From Bradyrhizobium diversitatis (GTDB lineage Bacteria > Pseudomonadota > Alphaproteobacteria > Rhizobiales > Xanthobacteraceae), in contig NZ_JACEGD010000019.1 in NCBI RefSeq assembly GCF_016031635.1, positions 1-64,000 of the forward strand: a stretch of DNA of 64,000 bases, written 5' to 3'. Of the stretch, positions 29,035 to 37,687 are shown piece after piece (within the stretch, counting starts at the first letter, position 1; every line of letters begins with the position of its first letter). Under the pieces are notes generated by a model. That model did not search any database. It saw only the letters and a program-made list of their open reading frames with translations, and was not told the DNA's origin. The position numbers and the translations under genes were made by a program.

Positions 29035-29466
29035 TTACGTCGCGATCGGCGGATCGTTTCGCTGGATTTCCTGCGGACGGCCGTGGTCGTCGATCGAGAC
29101 GTAGGTGAAATTGCCGTCGGTGACGAGGAACGGATGAAGCTCCTTGCGCCGCAATGCCCAGGCCTCGAGATGCACCGTCAGCGAGGTGCGCCCGACGCGC
29201 ACGAGATTGGCGTAGACCGAGACGAGATCGCCGACATAGACCGCCTTGCGAAAATTCATCGCCTCGATCGCGACCGTCACGGTGCGCGACCTCGCTGCCT
29301 TCGAGGCGAACACGCCGCCGCCGACGTCCATCTGGCTCAGGAGCCAGCCGCCGAAGATGTCGCCGTTTGCGTTGGTGTCGGCCGGCATCGCCAGCGTGCG
29401 GATGCAGAGATCGCCGCTCGGCCCGGTGTCGGAGCTGATAGGGGCGTGGACGTGCGTGTCGGTCAT
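29035..29466 (-). CDS. YciA-like acyl-CoA thioesterase
   Basis: A 143-residue hotdog-fold thioesterase. The conserved block PADTNANGDIFGGWLLSQMD carries the active-site N/D of the YciA/BACH group, followed by VAIEAMNFRKAVYVGDLVSV. The enzyme hydrolyses acyl-CoA to free acid and CoA, usually as a hexamer. It lies on the same strand as the CarF-like desaturase gene and near the beta-oxidation operon, which fits a lipid-related context. The ATG at 29466 is followed by MTDTHVHAP, a typical short leader. Confidence 0.9.
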   Translation of the reverse strand: MTDTHVHAPISSDTGPSGDLCIRTLAMPADTNANGDIFGGWLLSQMDVGGGVFASKAARSRTVTVAIEAMNFRKAVYVGDLVSVYANLVRVGRTSLTVHLEAWALRRKELHPFLVTDGNFTYVSIDDHGRPQEIQRNDPPIAT

Positions 29467-29546
29467 ATCGTTGATCTCCCGCGGCTCTCGGCTCTGGATA
29501 CAAAGCCTCGGCGCCTTGCGCAACATCGACACGAGACGAGCTTGCG

Positions 29547-30299
29547 CTATCCATTCGGCCGCGGCGACCCGACGACGATTCCGGCACCGTTCAGCTTGTG
29601 TTGCCACTCCGCATCGTCGGCCCGAGGCGCGCATCCGGTCGTTGCCGTTACCAGCCGCTCCAGCCTGCTCCATAGCCGGAAACGGTCGCACGGATAATTG
29701 GCCCATCCATTGATGACACAATAGCGGATGGTGTGGTCACGGTGATGACGCCAATGATGCTCGGGTGAACAGACCAGATGCAGCCGTTGAGCCACGCGCA
29801 GGGGCAGCGGGCGGACCGGCCGGTGCGCGAGATTGTGGAAGCCCATGCCAAACAGCATGCAGGTGGCGATCACGAACCAGACGATCATCAGCGCATAGGT
29901 GAGCGCGGAAGCCGGAAACAACGCCGTGACGGTGGCCGCGCCCCCAACCACCACCGCGCTCGGCGCCGCACCGAGAGACGCCTGGTCGAAGAAGCCGTAG
30001 AGCAGAACGTGGCTGGGGTGGGTGTGATGCTCTCGCGTTATCGCGATGCCGCGGCCAAGCATCCCCTCGTCGAGCCAGGTGTCGACCACCCAATGCACCA
30101 GCCCCGAAAAAAGGTCAGCGAGGAAATATCCGGCCAGGAGCGCCACGATCAACCACGACCAGTGCAATCCCACCTCGGGATAGCGCGCGACGAGATAGCC
30201 TGCACAACATAGGATCACGACGACATCGGCCGCGCAGCACAACCGCGTGACGATGATCTCGCGCAGGGTCGCATGCTTGAAGAACGGGATCGTCGGCAT
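29547..30299 (-). CDS. CarF/TMEM189-type plasmanylethanolamine desaturase homologue
   Basis: A 250-residue membrane protein that I recognise as the Kua/CarF/TMEM189 lipid desaturase family. Membrane segments run at about 20-40, 47-65, 112-150. The histidine-rich iron-binding motifs are complete: GLVHWVVDTW (H69, D73), REHHTHP (89-95), HNLAHR (155-160) and SPEHHWRHHRDH (178-189). They are followed by YCVINGWANYP and, near the end, PRADDAEW, both close to the animal proteins. In animals and myxobacteria this enzyme introduces the vinyl-ether double bond of plasmalogens. The role in this organism is inferred. It is 58 bases downstream of the beta-oxidation operon on the same strand. Confidence 0.85.
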   Translation of the reverse strand: MPTIPFFKHATLREIIVTRLCCAADVVVILCCAGYLVARYPEVGLHWSWLIVALLAGYFLADLFSGLVHWVVDTWLDEGMLGRGIAITREHHTHPSHVLLYGFFDQASLGAAPSAVVVGGAATVTALFPASALTYALMIVWFVIATCMLFGMGFHNLAHRPVRPLPLRVAQRLHLVCSPEHHWRHHRDHTIRYCVINGWANYPCDRFRLWSRLERLVTATTGCAPRADDAEWQHKLNGAGIVVGSPRPNG

Positions 30300-30357
30300 C
30301 GGCGATACTCCCCACGGGCTCCACCACCCAGGATAGCATCTTTTTTACCGACAGCCT

Positions 30358-32454
30358 CTATTGCAAACTGTCCCAGCCCGCATCCGGCGCGAAACGCCCG
30401 CCAAATCGATCGGCGAGCCCGCGCAGGGTGGACACGACGTTCTCCACGCCGCGCGTGCGCGCATAGTTCAACGGACCGCCACGGAACGGCGCATAGCCGG
30501 TGCCGAAGATCATGGCGCCGTCGACCGCATCGGCATCGTCGACGATGCCTTCGCGCAAGCAGGCAACACAGACATTGGACATCGGCAGCACCAGGCGGTC
30601 GATCATCTGGTCGGTGACGCGCGGCCCGGTCTCGGGAAGCGGCGCCTTCTCCGCCTTGCCGTCCTTCCAGGTGTAGAAGCCCTTGCCGGCTTTGCGGCCG
30701 AGTTCGCCTCTTGCGACCTTCTCGCGCAGCCAGGCCGGCGTCGGCGGCAGCAGATCGCCGAACTTGGTTCGCAGCATGTCGCCGACGTCGAGGCAGATGT
30801 CGAGGCCGACCTGATCGGCCAGTTCGATCGGCCCCATCGGCATGCCGAACTGCTCGGCCGCGGCATCGATCAGGCGCTGGTCGGTCTTCTCGTCCAGCAT
30901 CACCATCGCTTCCAGCATGTAAGGCGTCAGCGCGCGGTTGACGAGGAAGCCCGGCGAGCTCTTCACAGGCAAAGGCAGGCGGTCGATCGCGCCGACAAAG
31001 GCGAGCGCGTCCGTCAGCACCTGCGGATCGTTGCCGTCGTGACTGACGACTTCGACCAGTTGCAGCCGCGACACCGGATTGAAGAAATGCAGGCCGACCA
31101 GCCGCTCCGGACGCGCCAGAGTGGTGCGCAAGTCCTGAAGCGGAATGCTCGACGTGTTGGTCGCAAGGATCGCGCCGGGCTTCATCCGCGGCTCGAGGCC
31201 GGCATAGACCTTCTGCTTCAGCTCGAGCTTCTCGGGCACCGCTTCGATGATGAGATCGGCGTTGCGGACGCCCTCCCCGTCGATGTCGGGGACGAGGCGA
31301 TCGAGCGCGTCACGCACCTCGGTCGGCTTGCGGATGATCTTGCCGTAGAGCTCGGCTGCGCGCTTCACCGCACCCGCGATCGGCTCGGCCTTCATGTCGG
31401 CGAGCGAGACGCGAAGGCCCTGCCCCGCACACCAGGCCGCGATGTCGCCGCCCATCGCGCCGGCGCCGATGACATGGACATGCTTCACCGTGCTGCCGGC
31501 GCCTGCCGCCTTCTTCATCTGCTCGCGCAGGAAGAAGACGCGGATCAGGTTCTGCGCGGTCGGCGTCACCATCAGCTTGGCGAACGAGGCCTGCTCGGCC
31601 TTCAGCATCGCGGATTTGCTGCCGCCATGCGCTTCCCAGAGATCGATCAGCGCATAGGGCGCTGGATAATGCTCGCGCGATGCAGCCTTCGCGGCCTCCG
31701 CGCGCATGCGCTTGGCCAGCAGGCCGCGCACCGGTCCGAGGTTGGCGGCGCGCGTGAGCAGACCGGGCTTGGCTCGCTTCAGGCGGCCGAACAGCGCATC
31801 CTTCACCGCGCCCTGGACATGCCGCTCCTGCGTCACGGTGTCGACGAGGCCGAGCGCCCTGGCGCGGCGCGCATCGATGATGCGGCCGGTCAGCATCAGC
31901 GCCATCGACTGGGTCGGATTGACCAGCGCGGTGAACCGCGCCGTGCCACCGAGGCCGGGGTGCAGGCCGAGCATCACCTCCGGGAAGCCGAAGCGCGCCC
32001 CCTCGATGGCGATGCGCGCCTGGCAGGCCAGCGCGACCTCGAGCCCGCCGCCGAGGCAGAAGCCGTGGATGACCGCGACCGTCGGCAGCCTCAAGGCTTC
32101 CAGGTGGTCGACTACCGCATGCGCGGCGCGGATGCGCGTCTCGACCATGGCGGGATCAGACGCGCCGCGGAATTCGTTGACGTCGGCGCCGGCGATGAAG
32201 CCGGAGGGTTTGGCCGAGCGGATCACGAGGCCGGCCGGACGCTCGGTCTCGATCGCGGCAAGCACGGCGTCGAACTCCTCCATCACATTGGAGGACAGGG
32301 TGTTGGCGCTTGCATCAGCGCGGTCGAACAGCAGCCAGGCGACGCCATCGGCGTCACGCGTCAGCTTGAAATGCCTGTATGGGCTGTCCGCCGCGGGCGG
32401 AGGCCCGAGCGTCAGGACGCGGTCGCCCAGCGCGGTCATAATCTTGGAATCCAT
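30358..32454 (-). CDS. bifunctional enoyl-CoA hydratase/3-hydroxyacyl-CoA dehydrogenase (FadJ/FadB type)
   Basis: A 698-residue multifunctional beta-oxidation protein. The N-terminal crotonase domain has the oxyanion motif IHGFCLGGGLEVALAC and the glutamates in FGFPEVMLGLHPGLGG. A linker leads to the NAD-binding domain (VHVIGAGAMGGDIAAW, about residues 320-335) and the dehydrogenase C-terminal domains with LHFFNPVSRLQLVEVV, the catalytic histidine block. It hydrates enoyl-CoA and oxidises the 3-hydroxyacyl-CoA. The start ATG is two bases after the thiolase stop, and it is the last gene of a three-gene beta-oxidation operon. Confidence 0.93.
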   Translation of the reverse strand: MDSKIMTALGDRVLTLGPPPAADSPYRHFKLTRDADGVAWLLFDRADASANTLSSNVMEEFDAVLAAIETERPAGLVIRSAKPSGFIAGADVNEFRGASDPAMVETRIRAAHAVVDHLEALRLPTVAVIHGFCLGGGLEVALACQARIAIEGARFGFPEVMLGLHPGLGGTARFTALVNPTQSMALMLTGRIIDARRARALGLVDTVTQERHVQGAVKDALFGRLKRAKPGLLTRAANLGPVRGLLAKRMRAEAAKAASREHYPAPYALIDLWEAHGGSKSAMLKAEQASFAKLMVTPTAQNLIRVFFLREQMKKAAGAGSTVKHVHVIGAGAMGGDIAAWCAGQGLRVSLADMKAEPIAGAVKRAAELYGKIIRKPTEVRDALDRLVPDIDGEGVRNADLIIEAVPEKLELKQKVYAGLEPRMKPGAILATNTSSIPLQDLRTTLARPERLVGLHFFNPVSRLQLVEVVSHDGNDPQVLTDALAFVGAIDRLPLPVKSSPGFLVNRALTPYMLEAMVMLDEKTDQRLIDAAAEQFGMPMGPIELADQVGLDICLDVGDMLRTKFGDLLPPTPAWLREKVARGELGRKAGKGFYTWKDGKAEKAPLPETGPRVTDQMIDRLVLPMSNVCVACLREGIVDDADAVDGAMIFGTGYAPFRGGPLNYARTRGVENVVSTLRGLADRFGGRFAPDAGWDSLQ

Positions 32455-32456
32455 GG

Positions 32457-33740
32457 TCACACCGCCTCGATCAGCATGGCGCCGCCGAGCCCGCCGCCGA
32501 TGCATTCGGTGGCAACGCCACGCCGCGTGCCGAGCCGCTTCATGGCGTTGACGAGATGCAGCACGATGCGGTTGCCGGAGGTGCCGACGGGGTGGCCGAG
32601 CGAGATCGCTCCGCCGTCGACGTTCAGCCGCTCACGGTCGATCTCGCCGGCCGCGCCGTCGAGCCGCAATATTTCGCGGCAGAACTTGTCGTCGTTCCAG
32701 GCGGCGAGACAGCCGAGCACCTGCGTTGCGAAGGCCTCGTTCAGCTCCCAGGTCTCGACGTCCTTGATCGTGAGATTGTTGCGCGTGAGCAGCGGCGTCG
32801 CCGACATCACGGGCCCGAGCCCCATGATGCTGGGATCAAGCGCCGCCCAATGGCTGTCGACGATCGCAGCCTTCGGCGTCAGCTTGTGCTTTGCCACTGC
32901 CGCGTCTGAGGCGAGGATCACCCAGGACGCGCCGTCGGTGATCTGCGAGGAATTGCCCGCCGTGACCTGTCCCCAGGGGCGCTCGAACACCGGTCTCAGT
33001 TTTGCCAGCGACTCGACCGTCGAATCCGGACGCACGCCGTCATCGTGGTCGAAGAACTTGCCGTCGCGGGAGAAGGCGGTCTCGACCTCGGCCTTCAAAT
33101 AACCCGCGCTTTGCGCATGCGCGAGCCGGCGATGGCTTTCGGCGGCATAGGCATCGGACTGTGCGCGGGTGATGCCGAAGAGATGGCCGACGACCTCGGC
33201 GGTCTGGCCCATGTTCAGATCGGTAACGGGATCGGTCAGGCCGCGCTCGAGGCCGATGATCGGCTTGAGATAGCGCGGCCGCAGCTTGAAGGCTGCAGCC
33301 AGCTTCGCGGCAACGCCCTTGGCGGTGGCGAGGCCGGCGAACCAGCGCACGCCCGCGTTCGACCAGACCAGCGGCGCGTGGCTCAGCGCCTCGGTGCCGC
33401 CGGCAAGGATCATGTCGGCATGGCCCTCGCGGATGTAGCGGTAGGCGGTGTCGATCGACTGCATGCCGGAGCCGCAATTGATCTGCACGGTGAAGGCGAC
33501 CATGTCCTCGCCCATGCCGAGCCGGAGCGCGGCGACGCGGGCCGGGTTCATCTCGTCCGCGATCACGTTGACGCAACCGAGGATGACCTGATCGAAAGCG
33601 TTGGGCGCAAACGGCTGGCGCGCCAGCAGCGGCCGGCCGCACTGCACGGCGAGATCGACCGGCGTGAACGGACCGGGCCCCGAACGCGCCTTCAGGAACG
33701 GCGTCCTGCTGCCGTCGACGATGAAAACCGGTCGTGCCAT
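32457..33740 (-). CDS. acetyl-CoA C-acyltransferase (thiolase)
   Basis: A 427-residue thiolase. The nucleophile cysteine lies in VQINCGSGMQSIDTAYR (about residue 92), and the other catalytic residues in NVDGGAISLGHPVGTSG (H) and the C-terminal CIGGGLGGAM (C). It cleaves 3-ketoacyl-CoA to acetyl-CoA and a shortened acyl-CoA. Its length and motifs fit the trifunctional-complex FadI group. The ATG overlaps the acyl-CoA dehydrogenase stop by one base (TGATG), and the hydratase/dehydrogenase gene follows two bases after its stop. Confidence 0.93.
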   Translation of the reverse strand: MARPVFIVDGSRTPFLKARSGPGPFTPVDLAVQCGRPLLARQPFAPNAFDQVILGCVNVIADEMNPARVAALRLGMGEDMVAFTVQINCGSGMQSIDTAYRYIREGHADMILAGGTEALSHAPLVWSNAGVRWFAGLATAKGVAAKLAAAFKLRPRYLKPIIGLERGLTDPVTDLNMGQTAEVVGHLFGITRAQSDAYAAESHRRLAHAQSAGYLKAEVETAFSRDGKFFDHDDGVRPDSTVESLAKLRPVFERPWGQVTAGNSSQITDGASWVILASDAAVAKHKLTPKAAIVDSHWAALDPSIMGLGPVMSATPLLTRNNLTIKDVETWELNEAFATQVLGCLAAWNDDKFCREILRLDGAAGEIDRERLNVDGGAISLGHPVGTSGNRIVLHLVNAMKRLGTRRGVATECIGGGLGGAMLIEAV

Positions 33741-36007
33741 CAGCTCGCCGCCCTCTGTTCACCGAGTTCCTGGAAGAACTGATGCACATTGACGGTTTTC
33801 TTGTAAATCGGCGACAGCGCCTCCGGCGCAAAATCGTCGACCTCTATCACTTTTGTGACGGCTTCACGGGCGGCGGCGAGCTGCTCGCCCTCAGCCTGCG
33901 TGATCACGCCCTTAGCGACCGCTTCCTTCCAGTCGCGGATCTGAGCGGCCCGGAGGCGCCTGGCGATGGCGTCCGTGCCGGCGACCAGCTCGAACGCGCG
34001 CTCCAGCCGGGCAAAACCGCCGTCGTCGTCGACCCGGGCCAGATCCGGCGTGAGGCGCTCGCGTGCCGCCGACGGCTCCAGGACCAGACTCGCGCATTGG
34101 TGCACGACGCGGTCGGAGGGGCCGAGCACGCGCGCGCCGAACGGCTGGACCACGAGCCTGAGGAAACCAGCGACGAAGCGGTTGGGCAGATTGGCGAGGA
34201 TCTCGGCGAGCCGGTTCTCGATGGTCCGGAAGCCGGTCGCCATGCACCATTCCAGCGCGGCAAAATCCTCCTTCTGCCGGCCCTCGTCCTGCCAGCGCTT
34301 CAGCGCGGCCGAGAGCAGATAGAGCTCGGACAGGATATCGCCGAAGCGGGCCGACAGCGTCTCCTTGCGCTTGAGCGCGCCGCCGAGCGTCAGCAGCGCC
34401 ATGTCGGCGCAGAGCGCAAAGGCCGCGGAGTAGCGCGAGAGCTGGCGATAGAATGGCGTCGCATTACCCGCATCGGGCGCCGGCGCCAATGCGCCAAAGG
34501 TCCAGCTACGGCCAAAGGCACGGAAGAGTGTCCAGAAGCTGTGGCCGACATGCTTCCAGAACGCCTTGTCGAACGCGCTGAGCCCGCGCGCACGGTCGCT
34601 ATCGGCGAGCGCATTCATCTCGTCGAGCAGGTAAGGATGGGCGCGGATGGCGCCTTGCCCGAACACGATGAGATTGCGGGTCAGGATATTGGCGCCTTCC
34701 ACAGTGATGCCGACCGGCACGGCGCGGTGCAGATTGCCGAGATAGTTTTGCGGACCGTCGATCACGGCCTTGCCGCCATGGATGTCCATGGCGTCATCGA
34801 TCGCGGTGCGCATCCGCTCAGTCGCGTGCAACTTCATGATGCCGGAAATGACGGCGGGATGAATGCCGGCATTCAGCGCCGCGCAGGTGAGCCGGCGCGC
34901 GGCGTCGAGCTGGTAGGCGGTCGCAACGATTCGCGCGAGCGGCTCCTCGACGCCTTCGAACTTGGAGATGGAGATGCCGAACTGCTCGCGGATGCGGGCA
35001 TAGGCGCCGGTGGTGCGCGCCGCATAGGCGGCACCCGCAGCAGAGAGCGACGGCAGCGAGATGCCGCGGCCGGCGGCAAGCGCCGTCATCAGCATCTTCC
35101 AGCCCTGCCCGAGGCGCTCCTTGCCGCCGATGACGTAGTCGAGCGGAATGAAGACGTCACGTCCCCAGTTCGGGCCGTTCTGGAACACCTGCATCGACGG
35201 CAGATGGCGCTGGCCGATCTCGACACCGGGCAAGTTCGTCGGAATCAGCGCCACGGTGATGCCGAGCTCTTCCTGGCTGCCCACGAGATGATCGGGATCA
35301 CGGGCCTTGAAGGCAAGACCGAGCAGCGTCGCGACGGGACCGAGCGTGATGTAGCGCTTGTGCCAGTTGAGGCGGAGGCCGACGACCTCGCGCCCGTCGA
35401 ATTCGCCCCTGCAGACGATGCCGGTGTCGACCATCGAAGCGGCATCGGAGCCGGCTTCCGGGCTGGTGAGGCCGAAGCAGGGAATGTCGCGGCCATCGGC
35501 GAGGCGCGGCAGCCAGCGCTGCTGTTGCTCAATGGTGCCGAAGCGCATCAGGAGCTCGCCCGGGCCGAGCGAGTTCGGCACCATCACGGTGACGGCCGCC
35601 GCGATCGAGCGGGTCGAGATCTTGCGCACCACTTCCGAATGCGCGTAGGGCGAGAAGCCGAGGCCGCCGAACTCCTTCGGGATGATCATGCCGAAGAATT
35701 TCTCGCGCTTGACGAAGTGCCAGACGTCCGGCGGCAGGTCACGCAATTCCCAGAAGATCTTCCACTCGTCGAGCATGGCGCAGAGCTCGTCGACGGGACC
35801 GTTCAGGAAGGCCCGCTCCTCATCCGTCAGCCTCGCCTGCGGCACCTTCAGCAGCTTCGACCAGTCGGGGTTGCCGGTGAAGAGATCGGCATCCCACCAG
35901 ACGTCGCCGGCCTCCAGCGCCTCGCGCTCGGTGTCGGACATCGACGGCAGCACGCCGCGCGCCCAGGAGAAGATCGGCTTTGTCAGGGTGTCGCGGCGGA
36001 AGCTCAT
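33740..36007 (-). CDS. long acyl-CoA dehydrogenase (FadE-like)
   Basis: A 755-residue acyl-CoA dehydrogenase of the large FadE type, with an N-terminal helical region, the flavin-binding core (CFGLTSPEAGSDAASMVDTG, then WHKRYITLGPVATLLGLAFK), and a C-terminal DUF1974-like part. The block LTRNLIVFGQGAIRAHPYLL is typical of FadE. It oxidises long-chain acyl-CoA to enoyl-CoA and passes electrons to ETF. The ATG at 36007 has GAGG nine bases upstream; an ATG at 36019 would add four residues. It leads a coupled operon with thiolase and hydratase/dehydrogenase. Confidence 0.93.
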   Translation of the reverse strand: MSFRRDTLTKPIFSWARGVLPSMSDTEREALEAGDVWWDADLFTGNPDWSKLLKVPQARLTDEERAFLNGPVDELCAMLDEWKIFWELRDLPPDVWHFVKREKFFGMIIPKEFGGLGFSPYAHSEVVRKISTRSIAAAVTVMVPNSLGPGELLMRFGTIEQQQRWLPRLADGRDIPCFGLTSPEAGSDAASMVDTGIVCRGEFDGREVVGLRLNWHKRYITLGPVATLLGLAFKARDPDHLVGSQEELGITVALIPTNLPGVEIGQRHLPSMQVFQNGPNWGRDVFIPLDYVIGGKERLGQGWKMLMTALAAGRGISLPSLSAAGAAYAARTTGAYARIREQFGISISKFEGVEEPLARIVATAYQLDAARRLTCAALNAGIHPAVISGIMKLHATERMRTAIDDAMDIHGGKAVIDGPQNYLGNLHRAVPVGITVEGANILTRNLIVFGQGAIRAHPYLLDEMNALADSDRARGLSAFDKAFWKHVGHSFWTLFRAFGRSWTFGALAPAPDAGNATPFYRQLSRYSAAFALCADMALLTLGGALKRKETLSARFGDILSELYLLSAALKRWQDEGRQKEDFAALEWCMATGFRTIENRLAEILANLPNRFVAGFLRLVVQPFGARVLGPSDRVVHQCASLVLEPSAARERLTPDLARVDDDGGFARLERAFELVAGTDAIARRLRAAQIRDWKEAVAKGVITQAEGEQLAAAREAVTKVIEVDDFAPEALSPIYKKTVNVHQFFQELGEQRAAS

Positions 36008-36173
36008 GGCAGACCTCATGCATCGGCGCGGTTATTGGGCATTTTAGCGGAAAGTGGCCGGCTGCGTGAAAGGTTCGGCTGCAAAATTGACGCGGCCGAG
36101 CGGCCCCCGGCCATAACGGCCGGGGTGCGGGGACGGTTCCGGGAGGGGGTGGGGAGCTGAATGTCTCTCCGCT

Positions 36174-36279
36174 GTCATTCCGGGGCGACGCGTAGCGTCG
36201 AGCCCGGAATCCATCGTGCAGCAGCGTCGGTGGAGGAATGGATTCCGGGCTCGCGCCTGACGGCGCGCCCCGGAATGAC
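36174..36279. repeat. palindromic intergenic repeat, family A
   Basis: Starts GTCATTCCGGGGCGACGCG and ends GCGCCCCGGAATGAC with inverted GGAATCCAT and ATGGATTCC parts inside. Located between the acyl-CoA dehydrogenase start and the end of the flavin reductase gene. Confidence 0.85.
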
Positions 36280-36298
36280 GGCGTTGAGGGAGACGGGC

Positions 36299-36922
36299 CT
36301 AATCCGGCCGGATCATCTCGAACATGTTTTCCGGCTTGATCTCGAAATAATCGCCGCGGCGGCCGGCGCGGACGATGGGGCGGGCGGCGGCGGTCTGGTA
36401 GACGCCGTCCTTGATCAAGGCCTTGTCGATATGGACGGCAACGACCTCCCCTAACGTCAGCCAGGCGTCGGCCTCCTTGCCGTCGGCACCCTTCAGGCGG
36501 ACGATATCGGACACCTTGCACTCGAAGGCGACCGGGCTCTCAGCCACGCGCGGCACGTTGACGAGCTTGCCGGGGACGGCGGTAAGGCCGGCGAGCTTGA
36601 ATTCGTCGACCTCGGGCGCGACATGCGCCGCGGTCGCGTTCATGTGCTTGGCGAGATCCATGGTGGTGAGATTCCAGACGAACTCCCTGGTCTGCTCCAT
36701 GTTCGACACCGTGTCCTTCCAGTTCGTGGAAGAAAATCCGATGATTGGCGGCACATAGCAGAACGCGTTGAAGAAGCTGTAGGGCGCGAGGTTGACGTGG
36801 CCGTTGGTATCGCGGGAGGAGATCCAGCCGATCGGCCGCGGCGCGATGATGGCGTTGAAGGGATCGTGCTTGAGGCCGTGGCCCTTGGAGGGCTCATAGA
36901 AGTACAGATCTTTGTCGGTCAC
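36299..36922 (-). CDS. flavin reductase-like FMN-binding protein
   Basis: A 207-residue protein of the flavin-reductase (FMN-binding split barrel) family: APRPIGWISSRDTNGHVNLA is the classic FMN-contacting start, followed by PYSFFNAFCYVPPIIGFSS and KDTVSNMEQTREFVWNL. Members reduce FMN with NAD(P)H for partner oxygenases or act on flavin-linked substrates. I chose the GTG at 36922, because GGAGAG lies seven bases upstream and no suitable ATG exists in the frame. It is flanked by family A repeats on both sides. Confidence 0.85.
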   Translation of the reverse strand: MTDKDLYFYEPSKGHGLKHDPFNAIIAPRPIGWISSRDTNGHVNLAPYSFFNAFCYVPPIIGFSSTNWKDTVSNMEQTREFVWNLTTMDLAKHMNATAAHVAPEVDEFKLAGLTAVPGKLVNVPRVAESPVAFECKVSDIVRLKGADGKEADAWLTLGEVVAVHIDKALIKDGVYQTAAARPIVRAGRRGDYFEIKPENMFEMIRPD

Positions 36923-36940
36923 GCTGGCTCTCCGCTCTCC

Positions 36941-37018
36941 GTCATTCCGGGGCGGTCCGCAGGACCGAACCCGGAATCTCGAGATTCCGGGTTCGCGCTT
37001 CGCGCGCCCCGGAATGAC
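36941..37018. repeat. palindromic intergenic repeat, family A, short form
   Basis: A 78-base copy starting GTCATTCCGGGGCGGTCCG and ending GCGCCCCGGAATGAC. The centre repeats GGAATCTCGAGATTCC as a perfect palindrome, as in the copies at 5404 and 41006. Confidence 0.88.
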
Positions 37019-37053
37019 GGCAGGTGAGCTTATAGGAGAAAACGCTGCGCCCG

Positions 37054-37653
37054 TCAGTGGCGCGGCGACAGACCCGCGATGACGAAATCGATCATCTGGT
37101 CGATGTTCGGGCCCGGCTTGGTGGCGCACTGGGCGATCATCTGGGGGTGGAAGAAGCGGATCATCGCGGTGCACGAGCAGAGCGCGGCCAGTTGCAGGTC
37201 CGGCGCCTCGAACTCGCCGGAGGCGACGCCTTGGGCGATCATCTGGCCGACGACACCGGCGATGCACTCCATATGGGCGACGCAGACGTCCCAGTCTTCC
37301 TCCATCGCGATCGCGACCATCTCGTGCAGCTTGTTGTCGCCGACATAGCGCTCGGTGTTCATGCGATGGATGGTGGTGAGCAGCTCGCGGAAGCGCTCCT
37401 TGACCGGGCCGGGCCGGGCCACGATCCGCTGCGCCTCGAGCTCGACCTCGCCCATCAGCGAACGGGCGACCGCCTGGTGGATCGCCTTCTTCGATTCGAA
37501 GAAGCGATAGACGTTGGCGGGGCTCATTCTGAGCTCCTTGGCGATGTCGCCGACCGTGGTCTTCTGGTAGCCGATCTGACGGAACAGCCGCTCGGCCACC
37601 TCGAGGATACGATCCCGGGTGTCGCCTTCGATATGTTCCGAAATAAGGGCCAT
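37054..37653 (-). CDS. TetR-family regulator of the RND efflux pump
   Basis: A 199-residue TetR protein. The N-terminal HTH (RDRILEVAERLFRQIGYQKT, TVGDIAKELRMSPANVYRFF) is followed by an all-helical ligand-binding part with a C-terminal TetR_C domain. It represses efflux genes until a drug binds. The gene lies 34 bases after the RND permease stop on the same strand, as the third gene of the operon. A 26-base palindrome upstream of the adaptor gene (42238-42263) is the likely operator, giving autoregulation of the whole unit. Such placement of the repressor at the 3' end is less usual than a divergent one. Confidence 0.9.
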   Translation of the reverse strand: MALISEHIEGDTRDRILEVAERLFRQIGYQKTTVGDIAKELRMSPANVYRFFESKKAIHQAVARSLMGEVELEAQRIVARPGPVKERFRELLTTIHRMNTERYVGDNKLHEMVAIAMEEDWDVCVAHMECIAGVVGQMIAQGVASGEFEAPDLQLAALCSCTAMIRFFHPQMIAQCATKPGPNIDQMIDFVIAGLSPRH

Positions 37654-37687
37654 CAGTCAGGACTCATCGCTCAGCACTTCATCTCAC

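Noticed and set aside
30361..33102. Open frame of over 900 codons on the plus strand opposite the beta-oxidation genes
   Set aside because: The opposite strand encodes complete thiolase and hydratase/dehydrogenase motifs; the plus frame has no recognisable domain.
33734..36160. Open frame of over 800 codons on the plus strand opposite the acyl-CoA dehydrogenase
   Set aside because: Antisense shadow without motifs; codon position GC pattern belongs to the minus strand gene.
36408..36417. TTGATCAA-like FixK/FNR half-sites inside the flavin reductase gene
   Set aside because: Lies deep inside coding sequence and lacks the six-base centre of a FixK box, so I take it as chance.
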